Origin: a virus
Reading direction: 5' to 3' (one strand)
Length of the DNA: 31,581 bases
Virus record (IMG/VR): IMGVR_UViG_3300046787_000331
Location: 1 to 31,581 of that record
The position numbers and the translations under genes were made by a program. Positions 30,918 to 31,581 of the stretch are shown here, piece after piece; the stretch's first letter is position 1, and every line of letters begins with the position of its first letter. The notes beneath the pieces are model-generated. The model had not been told where the DNA came from, did not search any database, and saw only the letters and a program-made list of their open reading frames with translations.

Positions 30918-31581
30918 TGATATGTGTCCTTAATAAATTTTCCCACTGAGGGAAGATTACTGAAAATTTTTGATTTCGATGCTCATCAAGCACTCGAACA
31001 TTTTCATAAAATTGATTAAAAATATTAGCGTCTCCTGGCAAATTTAAGAAATTTATGACGGAGCTCAGAGCTGGATCAGTTAGTTTTTCTAGTAATATTT
31101 TCTTTATTGTTAGTGGCAAATTCTTGATACTATAGCAAGGATCATAATGTAGGATGTTAAAATACATGAATGAATAGTCTATTGTTTTCGTCCAATCCAA
31201 GTACTCATTTAGATAAAACACATTGAACACGCTCACAGTTGGCGTTAAATTTATAAAAACATTTTTATGAGTAGCCTGGAGCGAGATAAACTTTTTTACG
31301 TTTACTTCAATTTTGGCCCATTCTGATGGATATCGTTGATACTCTATTCTTTCGAATATATCGTCGATACTTAAACAAATTTTTACTACTTTGAATTGTG
31401 TTAGTAAATCAATGAACTTTTTGTTATACTGAGTTCCATTGGTGTTCAACATTAATGATATTTGAGATGCATAACCCGAATGTATTAATATTTCTAAAAT
31501 TTTAGTATTCTCTGGTGACACCATCGGTTCTCCGCCGGTCATGTCGATGTGTTTTATGCCAGATGCCCATTCAAGTAATAC
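30910..31581 (-). CDS. Radical SAM protein, partial (N-terminus beyond the window)
   Basis: The frame is open to the right edge, so the gene starts outside the window; the visible part has 223 residues. It contains KHIDMTGGEPMVSPENTKIL (GGEP motif), ISLMLNTNGTQYN, and VKICLSIDDIFERIEYQRYP, the successive strands of the radical SAM barrel. The C-x3-C-x2-C motif must lie upstream, outside the window. The C-terminal half (NLPLTIKKILLEKL, SVIFPQWENLLRTH) resembles that of the 431-residue radical SAM protein at 20208-21503 (FLEVFPEFSNLYNYC), suggesting paralogues. It overlaps the next radical SAM gene by 8 bp. Confidence 0.85.
   Translation of the reverse strand, partial: VLLEWASGIKHIDMTGGEPMVSPENTKILEILIHSGYASQISLMLNTNGTQYNKKFIDLLTQFKVVKICLSIDDIFERIEYQRYPSEWAKIEVNVKKFISLQATHKNVFINLTPTVSVFNVFYLNEYLDWTKTIDYSFMYFNILHYDPCYSIKNLPLTIKKILLEKLTDPALSSVINFLNLPGDANIFNQFYENVRVLDEHRNQKFSVIFPQWENLLRTHINE

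Noticed and set aside
1-31581. tRNA, rRNA, integrase, transposase or attachment sites
   Set aside because: I searched by eye for cloverleaf-like arms, tyrosine or serine recombinase motifs and terminal inverted repeats and saw none that I could support.
1-31581. A bacterial chromosomal surface-polysaccharide locus instead of a phage
   Set aside because: The enzyme mix alone would fit, but the late boxes, collagen-like fibre, conserved phage unknowns, capsid-targeting-like leaders and extreme compaction fit a phage better. It is not excluded, since no hallmark capsid or terminase gene is present.

Overview
The window looks like part of the accessory region of a tailed phage genome, most likely a large T4-like myovirus from an aquatic habitat. 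The evidence is AT-rich sequence by eye, very tight gene packing with ATGA, GTGA and TAATG overlaps, a collagen-like (Gly-X-Y) fibre gene, phage-type conserved unknowns, and repeated ATAAATA boxes upstream of genes that match the T4 late promoter core TATAAATA. No capsid, terminase, polymerase or tRNA gene lies inside the window, so the phage assignment is an inference. Host and lineage cannot be read from the sequence.

Layout. Positions 1-4633 (minus) hold the start of a glycosyltransferase and a 1501-residue protein with four GT2 glycosyltransferase modules and three methyltransferase-like modules. Positions 4699-6520 (minus) hold a collagen-like fibre gene broken by a frameshift inside a tandemly duplicated domain. 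Positions 6530-10719 (minus) hold small phage proteins, a zinc-ribbon protein and three consecutive genes whose N-termini resemble T4 capsid-targeting peptides; two of these look like an ADP-ribosyltransferase and a papain-like peptidase. Positions 10795-11809 (minus) hold a rubredoxin, a rubrerythrin lacking its own rubredoxin domain, a DUF2061 membrane protein and a 30-residue membrane peptide. Positions 11815-13725 (minus) encode a protein with six internal repeats.

Positions 13771-31581 form a dense cassette of tailoring enzymes in four alternating strand blocks. It contains two separate methyltransferase units (one fused), a GNAT-like protein, five 2-oxoglutarate/Fe(II) oxygenase-like proteins, five radical SAM proteins, a class II aldolase-like protein, a membrane desaturase, a NodU/CmcH-type carbamoyltransferase with a small partner ORF, a sulfotransferase-like protein and three SGNH-hydrolase-like proteins. 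Together with the glycosyltransferases at the left edge, these are the activities expected for building and decorating a complex glycan, lipid-linked sugar or other small molecule, on the virion or on the infected cell. No substrate can be assigned from the sequence.

Regulation. ATAAATA boxes occur before many first genes of strand blocks. In six cases the box ends only 4-6 nt before the ATG and no Shine-Dalgarno is seen, which predicts leaderless or nearly leaderless late transcripts. In other cases a normal leader with a Shine-Dalgarno is present. Two clear palindromic terminators lie at 6848-6871 and 10747-10776.
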